DNA from: an uncultured Anaerovibrio sp.
GTDB taxonomy: Bacteria; Bacillota; Negativicutes; Selenomonadales; Selenomonadaceae
Direction of reading: 5' to 3'
NCBI GenBank assembly: GCA_934196075.1
Contig: CAKPVW010000030.1
Coordinates: 1 to 21,522 of the forward strand
Length of the DNA stretch: 21,522 nucleotides
Part shown: piece after piece, positions 6,825 to 15,277 of the stretch
Numbering within the stretch: position 1 is the stretch's first letter
Layout: each line of letters begins with the position of its first letter
The notes under the pieces: model-generated
The model's database searches: none
What the model was told of the DNA's origin: nothing
The model's input: only the letters and a program-made list of their open reading frames with translations
Program-made: the position numbers and the translations under genes

Positions 6825-7622
6825 TCAAAAGCTCAGCTCGTCAAATAATTTAGTCGTAGTCTTGTCCTCATTAATCCGATAAATCAAGCGTCCATGACTC
6901 TCCAGCAGATAATAGCCCTCGCCAGGCTCGCCATAGACTGTTACCTGGATATAATCATAAGCCTGCGGAATATCGGCATAGCTGCTCTTTTCCTCGCCAA
7001 TACGCCAGGTGCTGTAGCTTCTGCTGTCCTCACCGCTCAAATCCTCTTGATTAAAAACGAAATATTTAAAGTAGCCTATAGCCATGGTATCAGAGAATGC
7101 GTCATGCGCATCAGCATCGTCGTTGTAAAGGAAGCTGTACTGACCATCAGGCGGTGCCTTCACATATTTATCAAGAGTTTTGGCTGCGCCAAGCGTCCAG
7201 CCCTCGCCGAGCATGGCGCCCATTTCGCCCTCCAGCGTCGCGCCCGCCGGAAGCTTCTCCTGCTCCACTTCAATAGGATAAAGATTGCCATGGCGATAAT
7301 TAAAGCCATAGCCATTTTGCAGGCTCGAAGCATAGGTCACGAGGAAAGTTCGCGTCAAGCTGCCATCAGCGTTCTGCTCCACCTCAAGCTTGCCAGCGGA
7401 ATACAGCTCCCAACGTTCGCGTGGACTTGCTCCTTCGCCATAGCTGCTCACAAGATACATAAAGCTTCCGCGCGTCGTCCTATAGACATACGCCGTTCCC
7501 TTTACGCCCTCACTGTTGCGAGGCATAACATAAACATCTGCCGCCTCCACCGCCGCTGCCAGTCCGAGCAGCAACAGTGTACTCACTAAAAGCCTTTGCC
7601 AAATTTTATTCAGCATCTTCAT
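6825..7622 (-). CDS. Hypothetical secreted protein, 265 aa
   Basis: The protein has a clear signal peptide: KMLNKIWQRLL, hydrophobic STLLLLGLAAA, and an AEA-type cleavage site near residue 28. The mature part is rich in Tyr, Gly and Asp, with YRHGNLYPIEVEQE and a C-terminal GRLIYRINEDKTT. It has no recognisable catalytic motif and no lipobox Cys. ATG at 7622 is preceded by GAAGG at short spacing, with GTG at 7625 the alternative. It sits between the truncated gene at 7674 (48-base gap) and the lipoprotein at 6797 (24-base gap), all on the minus strand. The set may act together at the cell surface, but this is only an inference from spacing. Confidence 0.75.
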   Translation of the reverse strand: MKMLNKIWQRLLVSTLLLLGLAAAVEAADVYVMPRNSEGVKGTAYVYRTTRGSFMYLVSSYGEGASPRERWELYSAGKLEVEQNADGSLTRTFLVTYASSLQNGYGFNYRHGNLYPIEVEQEKLPAGATLEGEMGAMLGEGWTLGAAKTLDKYVKAPPDGQYSFLYNDDADAHDAFSDTMAIGYFKYFVFNQEDLSGEDSRSYSTWRIGEEKSSYADIPQAYDYIQVTVYGEPGEGYYLLESHGRLIYRINEDKTTTKLFDELSF

Positions 7623-7673
7623 CACTGCCTTCTAATTAAAAACTGACTGATTATAAACAACGTAAGAAATTTT

Positions 7674-8144
7674 TTAGATTATCCTCTTATCATTTACGGT
7701 AATATAGAAGCCATTCTCCAGCCTGTCAAAGCCATCAGCATCCATTTTGCTTTTTTGCCAGCCATAAATTCCCTGTTCCGGCGCATCAACCGGCGCCTCA
7801 TTCCAGCCAAGCATTGAAAAACAAGAATTCAATGTCTTATAATCGCTAACATCAAAATACTGTCCCACTGCATAGCCTGCAATATCACCGGGAATCCTGT
7901 TAATCACTACCTCAAAGGTATTGTCAGCTGCTTCATATAACAGAAACTCTCGTGGGCCGATGCGCACCTTTCTTACATCAAAGGAACGCTTAATCTCCGG
8001 AGCCGGCTCAACAGCTCCCATCTTGTAGCCGGAATAAGCAGCATAATCTGCAGGATTCCAGATAAATTCTGATTCCAGCGCTACCTTAAAGCGACCGGCC
8101 GTGCTTGCGGCCTCCAGCTCAGCGCTCAAATACTGGCTTGCCAT
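7674..8144 (-). CDS. Hypothetical protein, N-terminus lost to IS insertion
   Basis: The frame stays open upstream of ATG 8144 (reading ERGQRGYM) right up to the end of IS copy 2 at 8176. The gene was therefore almost certainly longer and the IS removed its 5' end, probably including a signal peptide like those of its neighbours. The remaining 156 aa include FIWNPADYAAYSGYKMG, GYAVGQYFDVSDYK and GFYITVNDKRII at the end. No family is recognised. An AGAGG lies just before the ATG, so translation of a shortened product is possible. It is first in a three- or four-gene minus-strand series with the secreted protein, the lipoprotein and the nucleoside hydrolase remnant, all separated from their original promoter by the IS. 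Confidence 0.6.
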   Translation of the reverse strand: MASQYLSAELEAASTAGRFKVALESEFIWNPADYAAYSGYKMGAVEPAPEIKRSFDVRKVRIGPREFLLYEAADNTFEVVINRIPGDIAGYAVGQYFDVSDYKTLNSCFSMLGWNEAPVDAPEQGIYGWQKSKMDADGFDRLENGFYITVNDKRII

Positions 8145-8237
8145 ATAGCCTCTTTGGCCCCTCTCCGTGCTTCCGTTATAATGGGCCCCTTGTCAAGACC
8201 ACTAAAAAAATATCTAAGCGTGTCTTAACCCAATAAA

Positions 8238-9146
8238 TTATGCAACATTCTGGCCATAATAGTAGGAATCAGGTGCCTTAGATGACAATGCTTCATGTGG
8301 CCTTACTTTGTTATATTCGTTGATGTAATCTATTAATCCTTTACGTAATTCTCGTGGGCTGGCAAATTCATTTGGATATATTTTTTCTGTCTTTAAGCTG
8401 CGAAACCACCTTTCAATTATTATATTATCTGCCCAACGGGATCTTCCATCCATACTCTGTTTTATACCGTAATTTCTTATCATCTCCTTGTATTCCTTGC
8501 TAGTAAATTGACATCCCTGGTCGGAGTTAAGTATTTCTGGGGTACCATATGTGGCTACAGCATCTTTTACAGCCTCTAGTACATATGCCGTTCCAAGTGT
8601 GTCCGACAAATTCCAACCCACTATTTTGCGGCTGTACCAGTCTATAATAGCCGTTAGATACATATGGCCATTATGCATTTTTATATAAGTTATATCTATA
8701 GACCAAACCTGATTAGCTGCTGTAACCTTATAATTTCGTAGTAAATACGGAACTATCGCCTCCTTGAAACTACGTTTGGAAAGATTTTCCTTGGGATAAA
8801 TAGCTGTTATACTCATTCGTTCAAGCAGTATTCTTACAGTTTTGCGACAAACCTTAAATCCTTCATGTACCAGTAATTTAGTAATCTTTCTTGACCCTAG
8901 GTATGGCATGGTTGTATGCCAATAATATATTCTTTCCATAAGTTTTTCTTGTAGTAGCAAACGTTCTTTATCTGCTTCAACTGGTACATAATAAATACTA
9001 GAACGATTAATAGATAAGAGATCACATTGACGGCGTATGGAAATCTCAGATTCCTTTGTAATCAAATCCTGGTATTGAAGGGATGTCTTCTCCAATTTTG
9101 CGAAAGCAATCCTGAAAAAAATTGCTTTCCATTGTAAGCTGTCCAA
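8238..9146 (-). CDS. IS3-family transposase OrfB (copy 2)
   Basis: The DD(35)E core is the same as in copy 1 (Asp151, Asp209 and Glu245 from TTG at 9146). The only protein differences from copy 1 are three substitutions in the first 20 residues, which lie in the part overlapping orfA (for example WKAIFF here, WNVIFF there). The frame is intact from HTH to the C-terminal NEYNKVRPHEAL motif. As the partner orfA also keeps its conserved Trp, this copy is the better candidate for an active transposase source. Confidence 0.88.
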   Translation of the reverse strand: MDSLQWKAIFFRIAFAKLEKTSLQYQDLITKESEISIRRQCDLLSINRSSIYYVPVEADKERLLLQEKLMERIYYWHTTMPYLGSRKITKLLVHEGFKVCRKTVRILLERMSITAIYPKENLSKRSFKEAIVPYLLRNYKVTAANQVWSIDITYIKMHNGHMYLTAIIDWYSRKIVGWNLSDTLGTAYVLEAVKDAVATYGTPEILNSDQGCQFTSKEYKEMIRNYGIKQSMDGRSRWADNIIIERWFRSLKTEKIYPNEFASPRELRKGLIDYINEYNKVRPHEALSSKAPDSYYYGQNVA

Positions 9147-9387
9147 TGGTCTTCAGCATTTGATCATTCTTTTTCTTCAGGTCACCCTCTTTTCTCTGAG
9201 ACTGCTTGTGCTCAGATTTTGCACCAAATACAAGATAAGCATTTTGTAAGAATTCCTGCTTCCATTTTCTAACCATATTGGGATTTAAGTTATGCAGAGC
9301 ACATATTTCATTCAATTCTTGATTACCTTGAAGAATATTCAGAACAACTTTACTTTTAAATTCTGGTGTATATTGACAGCGTGTCAT
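9046..9387 (-). CDS. IS3-family transposase OrfA (copy 2)
   Basis: This is a 113-aa helix-turn-helix protein, as in copy 1, with the conserved RKWKQEF motif intact. ATG at 9387 follows AGGAGG. It overlaps orfB in the +1 relative frame just as copy 1 does, so the unusual frame relation is a property of the element and not damage to one copy. Substitutions against copy 1 include CALHNLNPN for CAQHNLDPN and GEDIPS for GEYIPS. Confidence 0.87.
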   Translation of the reverse strand: MTRCQYTPEFKSKVVLNILQGNQELNEICALHNLNPNMVRKWKQEFLQNAYLVFGAKSEHKQSQRKEGDLKKKNDQMLKTIGQLTMESNFFQDCFRKIGEDIPSIPGFDYKGI

Positions 9388-9546
9388 AAAAAAATCCTCC
9401 TAGATTGTTATATATTTACTATAACATACACGCTTAGATTTTCAAAATATGGTCCAGATTCTGGTATCCATTATAACTCAAACACGTAAATTTGGGTAAG
9501 GCGCAGCAAAAAACCGCTAAAATCCGGCAAAATAAGCAATAAAAAT

Positions 9547-9588
9547 GGATTCCGCCGGACCACCTGCATAAGGTGAACTGCGGAATCC
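9547..9588 (-). terminator. Rho-independent terminator of the nhaC-iadA operon
   Basis: On the minus strand GGATTCCGC (9588-9580) pairs with GCGGAATCC (9555-9547), with an inner CACC/GGTG stem around TTATGCA, followed by ATTTTTATT. It starts 36 bases after the iadA stop. The two-tier stem is long, and the outer arms are perfect. Confidence 0.75.
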
Positions 9589-9623
9589 TTAAATTTTGTA
9601 GGGGCTATTTAGTTATAGTAATA

Positions 9624-10793
9624 TTAATATTCAAAACGGCCCTTGAGAGTAATTTCTTTATTTAAGATTGCTGTCTGACCTTTAGCAAACAGGTTGTCAA
9701 TATCAAGATTCTCATCTAATACCAGCAAATCAGCATCAGCGCCCTCTGCTACGCAGCCCTTAACGCCAGCCTTGCCAAGCAGCTCTGCCGGAGTGGAGGT
9801 CAAAAGCTTAATTGCTTCTTCCAAAGGCAGACCTCTGTGCACGAGGCTCTTGATCGTCAGATGCAGATATTTCGGAGAACAGTAGGTCAAGCCAATGCAC
9901 TCACCCTGCTCATTAAATTTTGGCTGAGAGCCAAACGCATCACTGCTCAGCGTCAGATGCTCAGTGCTCATGCCTTCCCAGCTAAGAAGCTCCATAATTT
10001 TCTCTGCGCCAATTTCCATATCCTCATCAGTACTGCCAGCCGTCATATCAAAATAACCACCACGGCGTACCAGCTTAGCGCCTTCCTCCATAAGCTCCTG
10101 CGTGCGCAGCATATGCGTAGGCAGGAAATTTTTTGCAGGAATATCGGAATGATCCAGTGCGTAGAACAAGGGATCAAGCTTGCCCACGCCGGAACCCATA
10201 TGCATCGTTACCAGACCGGCAACATTTGCCAGCAGACCGCCACGACGAGTGGCAGAAGCGACTGCAATCAGCTCAGGTCCCTGGGGATTAGAGCTGCGAT
10301 GATCAGAAACAGCAATCTTCGTGCCAATAATCGGCGGCACCATCATAATGTCCTTTTCCACAGAGCCGGTAATAGTAGTAGAAGGAATGCCATACGCACC
10401 GGTCAGGCAGTACGCCGTAATGCCCTCCTCCGTCAAAGCGCGTGCCTTAGCTACCAGATTCTCTACGCTTCTAGTGATGCCATCTGTACCCAAAAGACCA
10501 ACTACAGTCGTAATACCGCAGCTAGTAATCTGGCTGAGCATTGCCTCCGGAACGCGAGAAGCAGACCCTTGCTCGCCACCGCCACCGGTGATATGCATGT
10601 GGATGTCAATATAACCGGGCAACAGCTTTTTGCCGCTAAAATCAAAAGTCTCTACCTCCGGCACATTGTCATAGCCATCGATATGATCCTCAACACGTAC
10701 AATCTTATCGGCAATAACCAAAACATCTTTTTTACCTAAATACTTAGGCGCAAAAACCTCTGCATTTTTTATCAGCTTAATCAAATTCTTCAC
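9624..10793 (-). CDS. iadA: Isoaspartyl (beta-aspartyl) dipeptidase
   Basis: This amidohydrolase-superfamily zinc enzyme cleaves isoaspartyl dipeptides left from breakdown of aged proteins. Numbering from the longer reading (GTG 10805), the metal site is complete: His69 and His71 (IDIHMHITGGGGEQG), Lys163 as the carboxylated bridge (GTKIAVSDHRSS), His202 (HMGSG), His231 (PTHMLR) and catalytic Asp289 (SSDAFGS). GTDGITR and the length (about 390 aa) fit IadA. GTG at 10793 is chosen because GAAAGG lies just before it, whereas GTG at 10805 has no ribosome site. A TTG three codons further in is also possible. The gene ends 36 bases before a strong terminator and follows nhaC by about 35 bases, so the two are one operon. 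Confidence 0.93.
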   Translation of the reverse strand: MKNLIKLIKNAEVFAPKYLGKKDVLVIADKIVRVEDHIDGYDNVPEVETFDFSGKKLLPGYIDIHMHITGGGGEQGSASRVPEAMLSQITSCGITTVVGLLGTDGITRSVENLVAKARALTEEGITAYCLTGAYGIPSTTITGSVEKDIMMVPPIIGTKIAVSDHRSSNPQGPELIAVASATRRGGLLANVAGLVTMHMGSGVGKLDPLFYALDHSDIPAKNFLPTHMLRTQELMEEGAKLVRRGGYFDMTAGSTDEDMEIGAEKIMELLSWEGMSTEHLTLSSDAFGSQPKFNEQGECIGLTYCSPKYLHLTIKSLVHRGLPLEEAIKLLTSTPAELLGKAGVKGCVAEGADADLLVLDENLDIDNLFAKGQTAILNKEITLKGRFEY

Positions 10794-10828
10794 TTTACCT
10801 TTCACAAAACGTTATTTTAGCTCGACGG

Positions 10829-12280
10829 TTATTTCTTCTCATCCTCCAGCTTGGTAATACCAATGCCGGTATAGCCGTAGAAAATAGCAATTATAAAGCC
10901 AGTGTAGCACAAAATAGCCCACGGAGCATATTCCAAAGTATCTACGCCAGTGCAAGCAGCCATATAAGCGCCGGCAGCAGACCAAGGAATCAACGGTACG
11001 AACACCGTACCGGCATCCTCCAGAGTACGCGAAAGGTTCTTCGCCGCCAGACCTCTTGCCTTATAAGCATCACGGAACATTTCGCCAGGAATCAGAATAG
11101 CCAGATAAGAGTTACCTGTGCATAAAGCCATCGTCAGGCAGGACGCAACAGTGGAAGCAATCAAATCACCAGTAGATTTTGCAAAGCCCAGAATTTTTTG
11201 CAGCACAACCTCCAGACAGCCAGCCTTACTCATAATGCCGGCAAAGCAGAACGCACAGAATACCAGCAGAGTCGTACCCATAATCTCTGCCATACCGCCA
11301 CGGTTCAGCAACTTCACAATCTGCGGCACAGCAGTCGCCGGATCGAAACCAGGATGAGCAATCATCGTGATTTTGAAGCCTTTAACAGTAGCCTGCAGCA
11401 AATCCTTCAGACTGATGGTCTGGAACAGCAGCGCTTCGATGCCAGCCAGTACGGTGGAACCCATCATTACCGGCAGCGTCGGTTTTTTCAAAATAGAGCC
11501 TGCCAAAATCAAAATAACCGGCAGTAACAGCAGGATATTAAAATTATACATGGACTCGAGCTGAGTTAACATCGTATTAACAGACTCTGAGGAAACATCA
11601 TTGCTGCCACTATTCTGGAAGCCAACAAAGGCATAAACCACTAAAGAAATAATTGTTGCCGGAATGGTCGTCCAGAACATATGACCAATGTGCTCATACA
11701 GCTTGGAACCTGCTGCAACAGGTGCAAGGTTCGTTGTATCAGACAGCGGAGAAATTTTATCACCAAAATAGGAGCCTGCGATAACAGCACCGGCTGTAGC
11801 AGGCAGGCTTACGCCAATCGTGCTGGCAATGCCCATTAGTGCTACGCCCATCGTAGCAACAGAACCCCAGGAAGTGCCTGTTACAATAGAGACAACTGCT
11901 GTAATCAAGAACGCCGTCACTAACATAAATGTCGGGCTGACAATCTGCACGCCATAATAAATCATCATAGGAATAGTGCCTGCAGCCATCCAGGTGCCAA
12001 CAAGCGCACCAACACAGGTCAAAATCAGAATTGCCGGCATGCCCTTAGCAATCTTTTGACAGATTTCGTCCATCATCTCATCCCAGGTAACGCCCACGCG
12101 GAAAGCGATAATAGCAGCAATCGCAGCCACCAAAAGCAACAGTGGCTCTGTTGCATAGCCCAAATAGCCCTTGCCCACAGTCAGAATAACCATCATCGCA
12201 ATAATAGGAGTAATTGATTCCACAAAGGTAGGCATTCGTCTAGCCTTTGTTTCTTCATTTTTTTGCATATTCTTCGACAT
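10829..12280 (-). CDS. nhaC: NhaC-family Na+/H+ antiporter
   Basis: The 483-aa integral membrane protein has about 11-12 hydrophobic segments and the hallmark family stretch GSYFGDKISPLSDTTNLAP, preceded by VTGTSWGSVATMG. NhaC proteins exchange Na+ for H+, and some relatives move organic substrates with ions. ATG at 12280 is preferred because AGAGG lies five bases upstream. A longer open frame to 12334 adds 18 residues with no ribosome site. It is the first gene of the operon with iadA. The pairing suggests either ion balance during dipeptide catabolism or a solute-transport role for this paralogue. The second option is an inference. Confidence 0.9.
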   Translation of the reverse strand: MSKNMQKNEETKARRMPTFVESITPIIAMMVILTVGKGYLGYATEPLLLLVAAIAAIIAFRVGVTWDEMMDEICQKIAKGMPAILILTCVGALVGTWMAAGTIPMMIYYGVQIVSPTFMLVTAFLITAVVSIVTGTSWGSVATMGVALMGIASTIGVSLPATAGAVIAGSYFGDKISPLSDTTNLAPVAAGSKLYEHIGHMFWTTIPATIISLVVYAFVGFQNSGSNDVSSESVNTMLTQLESMYNFNILLLLPVILILAGSILKKPTLPVMMGSTVLAGIEALLFQTISLKDLLQATVKGFKITMIAHPGFDPATAVPQIVKLLNRGGMAEIMGTTLLVFCAFCFAGIMSKAGCLEVVLQKILGFAKSTGDLIASTVASCLTMALCTGNSYLAILIPGEMFRDAYKARGLAAKNLSRTLEDAGTVFVPLIPWSAAGAYMAACTGVDTLEYAPWAILCYTGFIIAIFYGYTGIGITKLEDEKK

Positions 12281-12344
12281 AATAACCTCTTTTCTGCCAG
12301 CTTCACATCCGACCTTTTGATTTACGTTGCACAACCCACAAAAA

Positions 12345-12373
12345 ATTTTATCACTATATAAGTGTTTTTACAA
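12345..12373 (-). promoter_or_regulatory. Promoter of nhaC-iadA
   Basis: On the minus strand there is a -35 TTGTAA (12373-12368), a 17-bp spacer and a -10 TAAAAT (12350-12345), about 65 bases before the nhaC ATG. Element match and spacing are both good for a sigma-70-type promoter. Confidence 0.6.
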
Positions 12374-12396
12374 TAGTTCAGTAAAGAAACACTTAT
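12358..12396. promoter_or_regulatory. Candidate operator: 10-bp inverted repeat over the nhaC promoter
   Basis: ATAAGTGTTT (12358-12367) and AAACACTTAT (12387-12396) are perfect inverted repeats separated by 19 bp, covering the -35 box and most of the spacer. LysR-type regulators bind dyads of this kind, and a LysR gene lies directly upstream. Binding is inferred. Confidence 0.5.
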
Positions 12397-12511
12397 TAGA
12401 GTTTTTCTTGTATACAAAAGGAAAATATTCACTATTCCCCCTCGTCAGATACATAATTCACCCTGTATATAAAGTACATTTGCCTATTATCTCTTTATTT
12501 CTTACAAAGAA

Positions 12512-12544
12512 AAGAACATTGACCTGAATTTCGTCAATGCTCTT
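12512..12544 (-). terminator. Terminator of the lysR transcript
   Basis: On the minus strand AAGAGCATTGAC (12544-12533) pairs with GTCAATGTTCTT (12523-12512), with one G-U pair and a 9-nt loop, followed by TTCTTTG. It lies about 70 bases after the lysR stop and separates lysR from the nhaC promoter. Confidence 0.65.
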
Positions 12545-12612
12545 CAAATGTTTTTCCATAAGTATCTTTGTGCAATCTCCAAACTTCGATAAGATATTCT
12601 TATGATGCTTAA

Positions 12613-13494
12613 TCAATCTCTTATTCGTTCTCTGGAAGCACGCAGCAGCTCCAAAAAGCGCTTGCTCGGCAAAGTAAAATTAAATTCGTAATCATACAAG
12701 ACAGAAATTGGCATATTCCCTGAATAGCTTGCCGGAAACTCTACCAAATTACCTTCCAGCAAATCACGTTCCACCTTAATCCTCGGCGTCAAAGCAACGC
12801 CAAGATTTTGCTTCACAGCGTGCAGCACTGATTCCGAATCGCTAAAGGTTAAAAAGTTCTTCAGGCGGGAAAATTCCACCATGCTCTTCAAATGCTTGTA
12901 ATATACCTCGGTTTCCGGATAAGCGATAAACGGATACTCGTAAATGTCATCATTCTGCTGCATAGCATCATACAGCTCTCTAGATGTAACAAACACCATT
13001 GGCTGGTTCCAAAGCTGTACGCGTTTCGTGTATAGAGGCTGCACGTCAATATGCACAAAGGCAAAGTCGTAAAGCTTCTTCGCAAAAGCATCTTCTAGTG
13101 TTGATTCGACAGTCATACAACGGTTGACCTCTATATCAAGCTCCGAGAATTCCTTTTTAATCTGCAAAAGCACCGGTAGCATATAGATGTTGATAGCCTG
13201 CGTAGAAACACCAATCTTCAAGCTATACTTGTTTTTTTGAAACTGGCGCATAGACTCCTGGCTCATCTGATAGTCGTTCAGCAGCTGCTGCGCTATCGGC
13301 ACAAAGTTTTTGCCTGCCTGTGTCAGATAAACGTTCTTACCATCTCTAGTGAAAAGAATAACGCCGTACTCCTCCTCCAGGGCAGTTATATGATTGCTGA
13401 TTGTCGGCTGCGAAAAATTCAGGTACTTCGCCGCCTGCGTAAAGCTGCGGCACTGTACAACAGTTAAAAAAGACTGGTAAACTTGTATATTCAT
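12613..13494 (-). CDS. LysR-family transcriptional regulator
   Basis: The N-terminal winged helix-turn-helix is classic (MNIQVYQSFLTVVQC, SFTQAAKYLNFSQPTISNHI, LEEEYGVILFTRDGKNVYLT). It is followed by a linker helix and a two-lobed effector domain from about residue 90 (SLKIGVSTQAINIYMLPVLL) to the C-terminus. The length of 293 aa is normal. ATG at 13494 has AGAGGG and AGAAGG just upstream, so the longer frame to 13524 is not needed. The ATG overlaps the stop of the preceding AAA-ATPase-like gene as ATGA, so translation may be coupled to it. The next genes on the strand, nhaC-iadA, with an inverted repeat on their promoter, are the likely target. Confidence 0.9.
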   Translation of the reverse strand: MNIQVYQSFLTVVQCRSFTQAAKYLNFSQPTISNHITALEEEYGVILFTRDGKNVYLTQAGKNFVPIAQQLLNDYQMSQESMRQFQKNKYSLKIGVSTQAINIYMLPVLLQIKKEFSELDIEVNRCMTVESTLEDAFAKKLYDFAFVHIDVQPLYTKRVQLWNQPMVFVTSRELYDAMQQNDDIYEYPFIAYPETEVYYKHLKSMVEFSRLKNFLTFSDSESVLHAVKQNLGVALTPRIKVERDLLEGNLVEFPASYSGNMPISVLYDYEFNFTLPSKRFLELLRASRERIRD

Positions 13495-15200
13495 CCTTCT
13501 ACCCTCTCTGCCATAACTCTGCACCTTTTCTTATAAAAGGCAATGCCATACACCCAAATATCCTCGCGCCCCTCATCACGCAAATATTCGTCATAATGGC
13601 GCTCATGTATCTGCTGCAAAGCTCTCGCGCACGCGCTGTCCAGCTCCGTAATTCCGCTAACGCTCTTCAGCTCAATAACAAGTCCGGCATCAGGATCATC
13701 GGTTTCTACTATTATATCAGCAAAGCCATCGCCTGCTTCCCTATTAGAACGCACCAGCCACTCAGCATTGCCGATGAGCAGGCCTGCCAAAAACAAGTGA
13801 TAGCTATTTTCCCTATCCTTCGCTTGTCCTTTTATATCAAAAAGGCTGATAGTATTGCTCAAAGTCTTGTTTAAATATCTTTCTACTGCCTTGGCATCAC
13901 CCTTCGCTAAGGCCTGCCAAAACAGCTCTAGCTGCTCCGTATTGGCAAAAACAGTACGCTTAAACCAGTCCTGTATTTGCAGCTTATAAACCTCTCTAAC
14001 CTCCGCATTAGGGATAATCAGCTTATAAGCACCATCCTCCGTCATGCCTGCCTGAGTCAGATAACCAGTCGTAAACAAAACGCTCCAAAGGTTCTCAATA
14101 CTATTATCAATCTCATCATATGTCAAATCAAGCCGCAAATGCTTTTCTATCTGCTCGCCTGCGACAAGACGCTCCAGCTCATCCCTCGTGGATTTATCTG
14201 CCTTATCCACAAAGCGTTTCACTAAAGTATTGCTGCTGGTGTTAATCCAGTAAGCCTGCGGCTTTGCTTGCGCATCATAGCGCAGCAAATCCACGTAATT
14301 GATTACATCCCAAGGGCAATATACATCGGCATCGCCAAAGCGGTAGCCGTCATACCATTCCTTGATTTCCGGTAAATGCTCCTCCAAATGATAGGCTGTA
14401 AGCAGCTGGCTCACCTCAGCTTCAGTAAAACCAAACTGCTCATCAAAACGTGGATCAGTTATGGAAAGCACCTTGAAATTATTCATGCCGGTGAAAATGC
14501 TTTCCTTCGACACGCGCAGACAGCCTGTCAAAACAGCAAACTTCAGAAAAGGATTGCTCTTTAACGCATTGCCAAATATGCCTCTTAGCAGCGTAACCAT
14601 TTCTCTGTAATAGCCATTTTGAAAGGCCTTATCCAAAGGAACATCGTATTCGTCAATAAGAAGAATGGCCTGCTTAGCATAATGCTTGCACAAAAGTCCT
14701 GACAGCTTTTGCAAAGAGGTGACAAGGATTTTTTCGTCCATAGTATATATTCCCTCACGCATAGCAATCAGCGCACGGTATTCATCCTTATCCTTTTCGG
14801 TGAGTTTATCACTAGCAAGCAAAAAAGCAAAGCGTCTGGCTTCATTGGCAACTATGTTAGTAAATGCATAGCTTGCTTGCTCAAAGCTCTCGCCGTCAAC
14901 GCCCTTGAGCGAAATAAACAACACAGGGAATTTTCCCAGATACTGCTCGCAAAGCGTCTGCTTTTCAGCTATATAAAGTCCATCAAACAAAGTTCTGTCC
15001 GTACCTATTTCAAAAAAGAATTTGAGCATGCTCATATTAAGAGTCTTGCCAAAGCGACGCGGTCTGGTAAAAAGGTTTACTGCACCCCAGTTCTCCAAAA
15101 GCTGCTCAACAAGCCTTGTTTTATCAACATAATAAAATTCACTTTTGCGGATTTCTTCAAAGCTGTCTATGCCTACAGGCAGCTTTAATTGCTTATTCAT
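13491..15200 (-). CDS. AAA-ATPase-like / PD-(D/E)XK nuclease-family protein
   Basis: The 569-aa protein has two domains. The N-terminal AAA-ATPase_like domain has GIDSFEEIRKSEFYYVDKT, the P-loop RPRRFGKT (46-53) and Walker B LLIDEYD (about 180-186). The C-terminal DUF1703-type PD-(D/E)XK domain has Asp495 (FADIIVE), Glu510-x-Lys512 (VIELKS), ALQQI and YGIAFYKK near the end. This architecture is common and multi-copy in anaerobic Bacillota and Bacteroidota. Its function is not settled, with nuclease or mobile-element roles suggested by the fold. All key residues are present. ATG at 15200 has AAGGGAG about 13 bases upstream, rather far. The stop overlaps the lysR start. Confidence 0.88.
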   Translation of the reverse strand: MNKQLKLPVGIDSFEEIRKSEFYYVDKTRLVEQLLENWGAVNLFTRPRRFGKTLNMSMLKFFFEIGTDRTLFDGLYIAEKQTLCEQYLGKFPVLFISLKGVDGESFEQASYAFTNIVANEARRFAFLLASDKLTEKDKDEYRALIAMREGIYTMDEKILVTSLQKLSGLLCKHYAKQAILLIDEYDVPLDKAFQNGYYREMVTLLRGIFGNALKSNPFLKFAVLTGCLRVSKESIFTGMNNFKVLSITDPRFDEQFGFTEAEVSQLLTAYHLEEHLPEIKEWYDGYRFGDADVYCPWDVINYVDLLRYDAQAKPQAYWINTSSNTLVKRFVDKADKSTRDELERLVAGEQIEKHLRLDLTYDEIDNSIENLWSVLFTTGYLTQAGMTEDGAYKLIIPNAEVREVYKLQIQDWFKRTVFANTEQLELFWQALAKGDAKAVERYLNKTLSNTISLFDIKGQAKDRENSYHLFLAGLLIGNAEWLVRSNREAGDGFADIIVETDDPDAGLVIELKSVSGITELDSACARALQQIHERHYDEYLRDEGREDIWVYGIAFYKKRCRVMAERVEG

Positions 15201-15277
15201 TATCTAACACGCTCCCTTCTGAAGCTGTTCGGGGAATATTGAAAGGATGTCATCACATAGGGTGATGGGGATTGATT

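Larger units (their letters stand above)
8177..9475 (-). mobile_element. IS3-family insertion sequence, copy 2 (1299 bp)
   Basis: This is an inverted twin of the element at 3365-4663, with the same length and the same TATAATGG-type ends. Comparing the two by eye, about 14 base differences are all in the first 400 bp or so (leader and orfA). The orfB protein beyond its first 30 codons and the right end are identical. No target duplication is visible. Together the two copies bracket 3.5 kb of richer-GC genes. Confidence 0.85.

Noticed and set aside
6009..6848. 279-aa plus-strand open frame
   Set aside because: It is antisense to the lipoprotein gene, has no ribosome site or domain, and arises from the richer GC content of that segment.
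6894..7589. 231-aa plus-strand open frame
   Set aside because: It is a shadow of the secreted-protein gene with no recognisable features.
3365..9475. Classical composite transposon with target duplication
   Set aside because: The outer flanks (CCGAG before 3365, ACTCAAAC after 9475) share no direct repeat. Mobility as a unit is not shown.
9837..10739. 300-aa plus-strand open frame
   Set aside because: It is antisense to iadA, whose metal-site residues prove the minus strand is coding.
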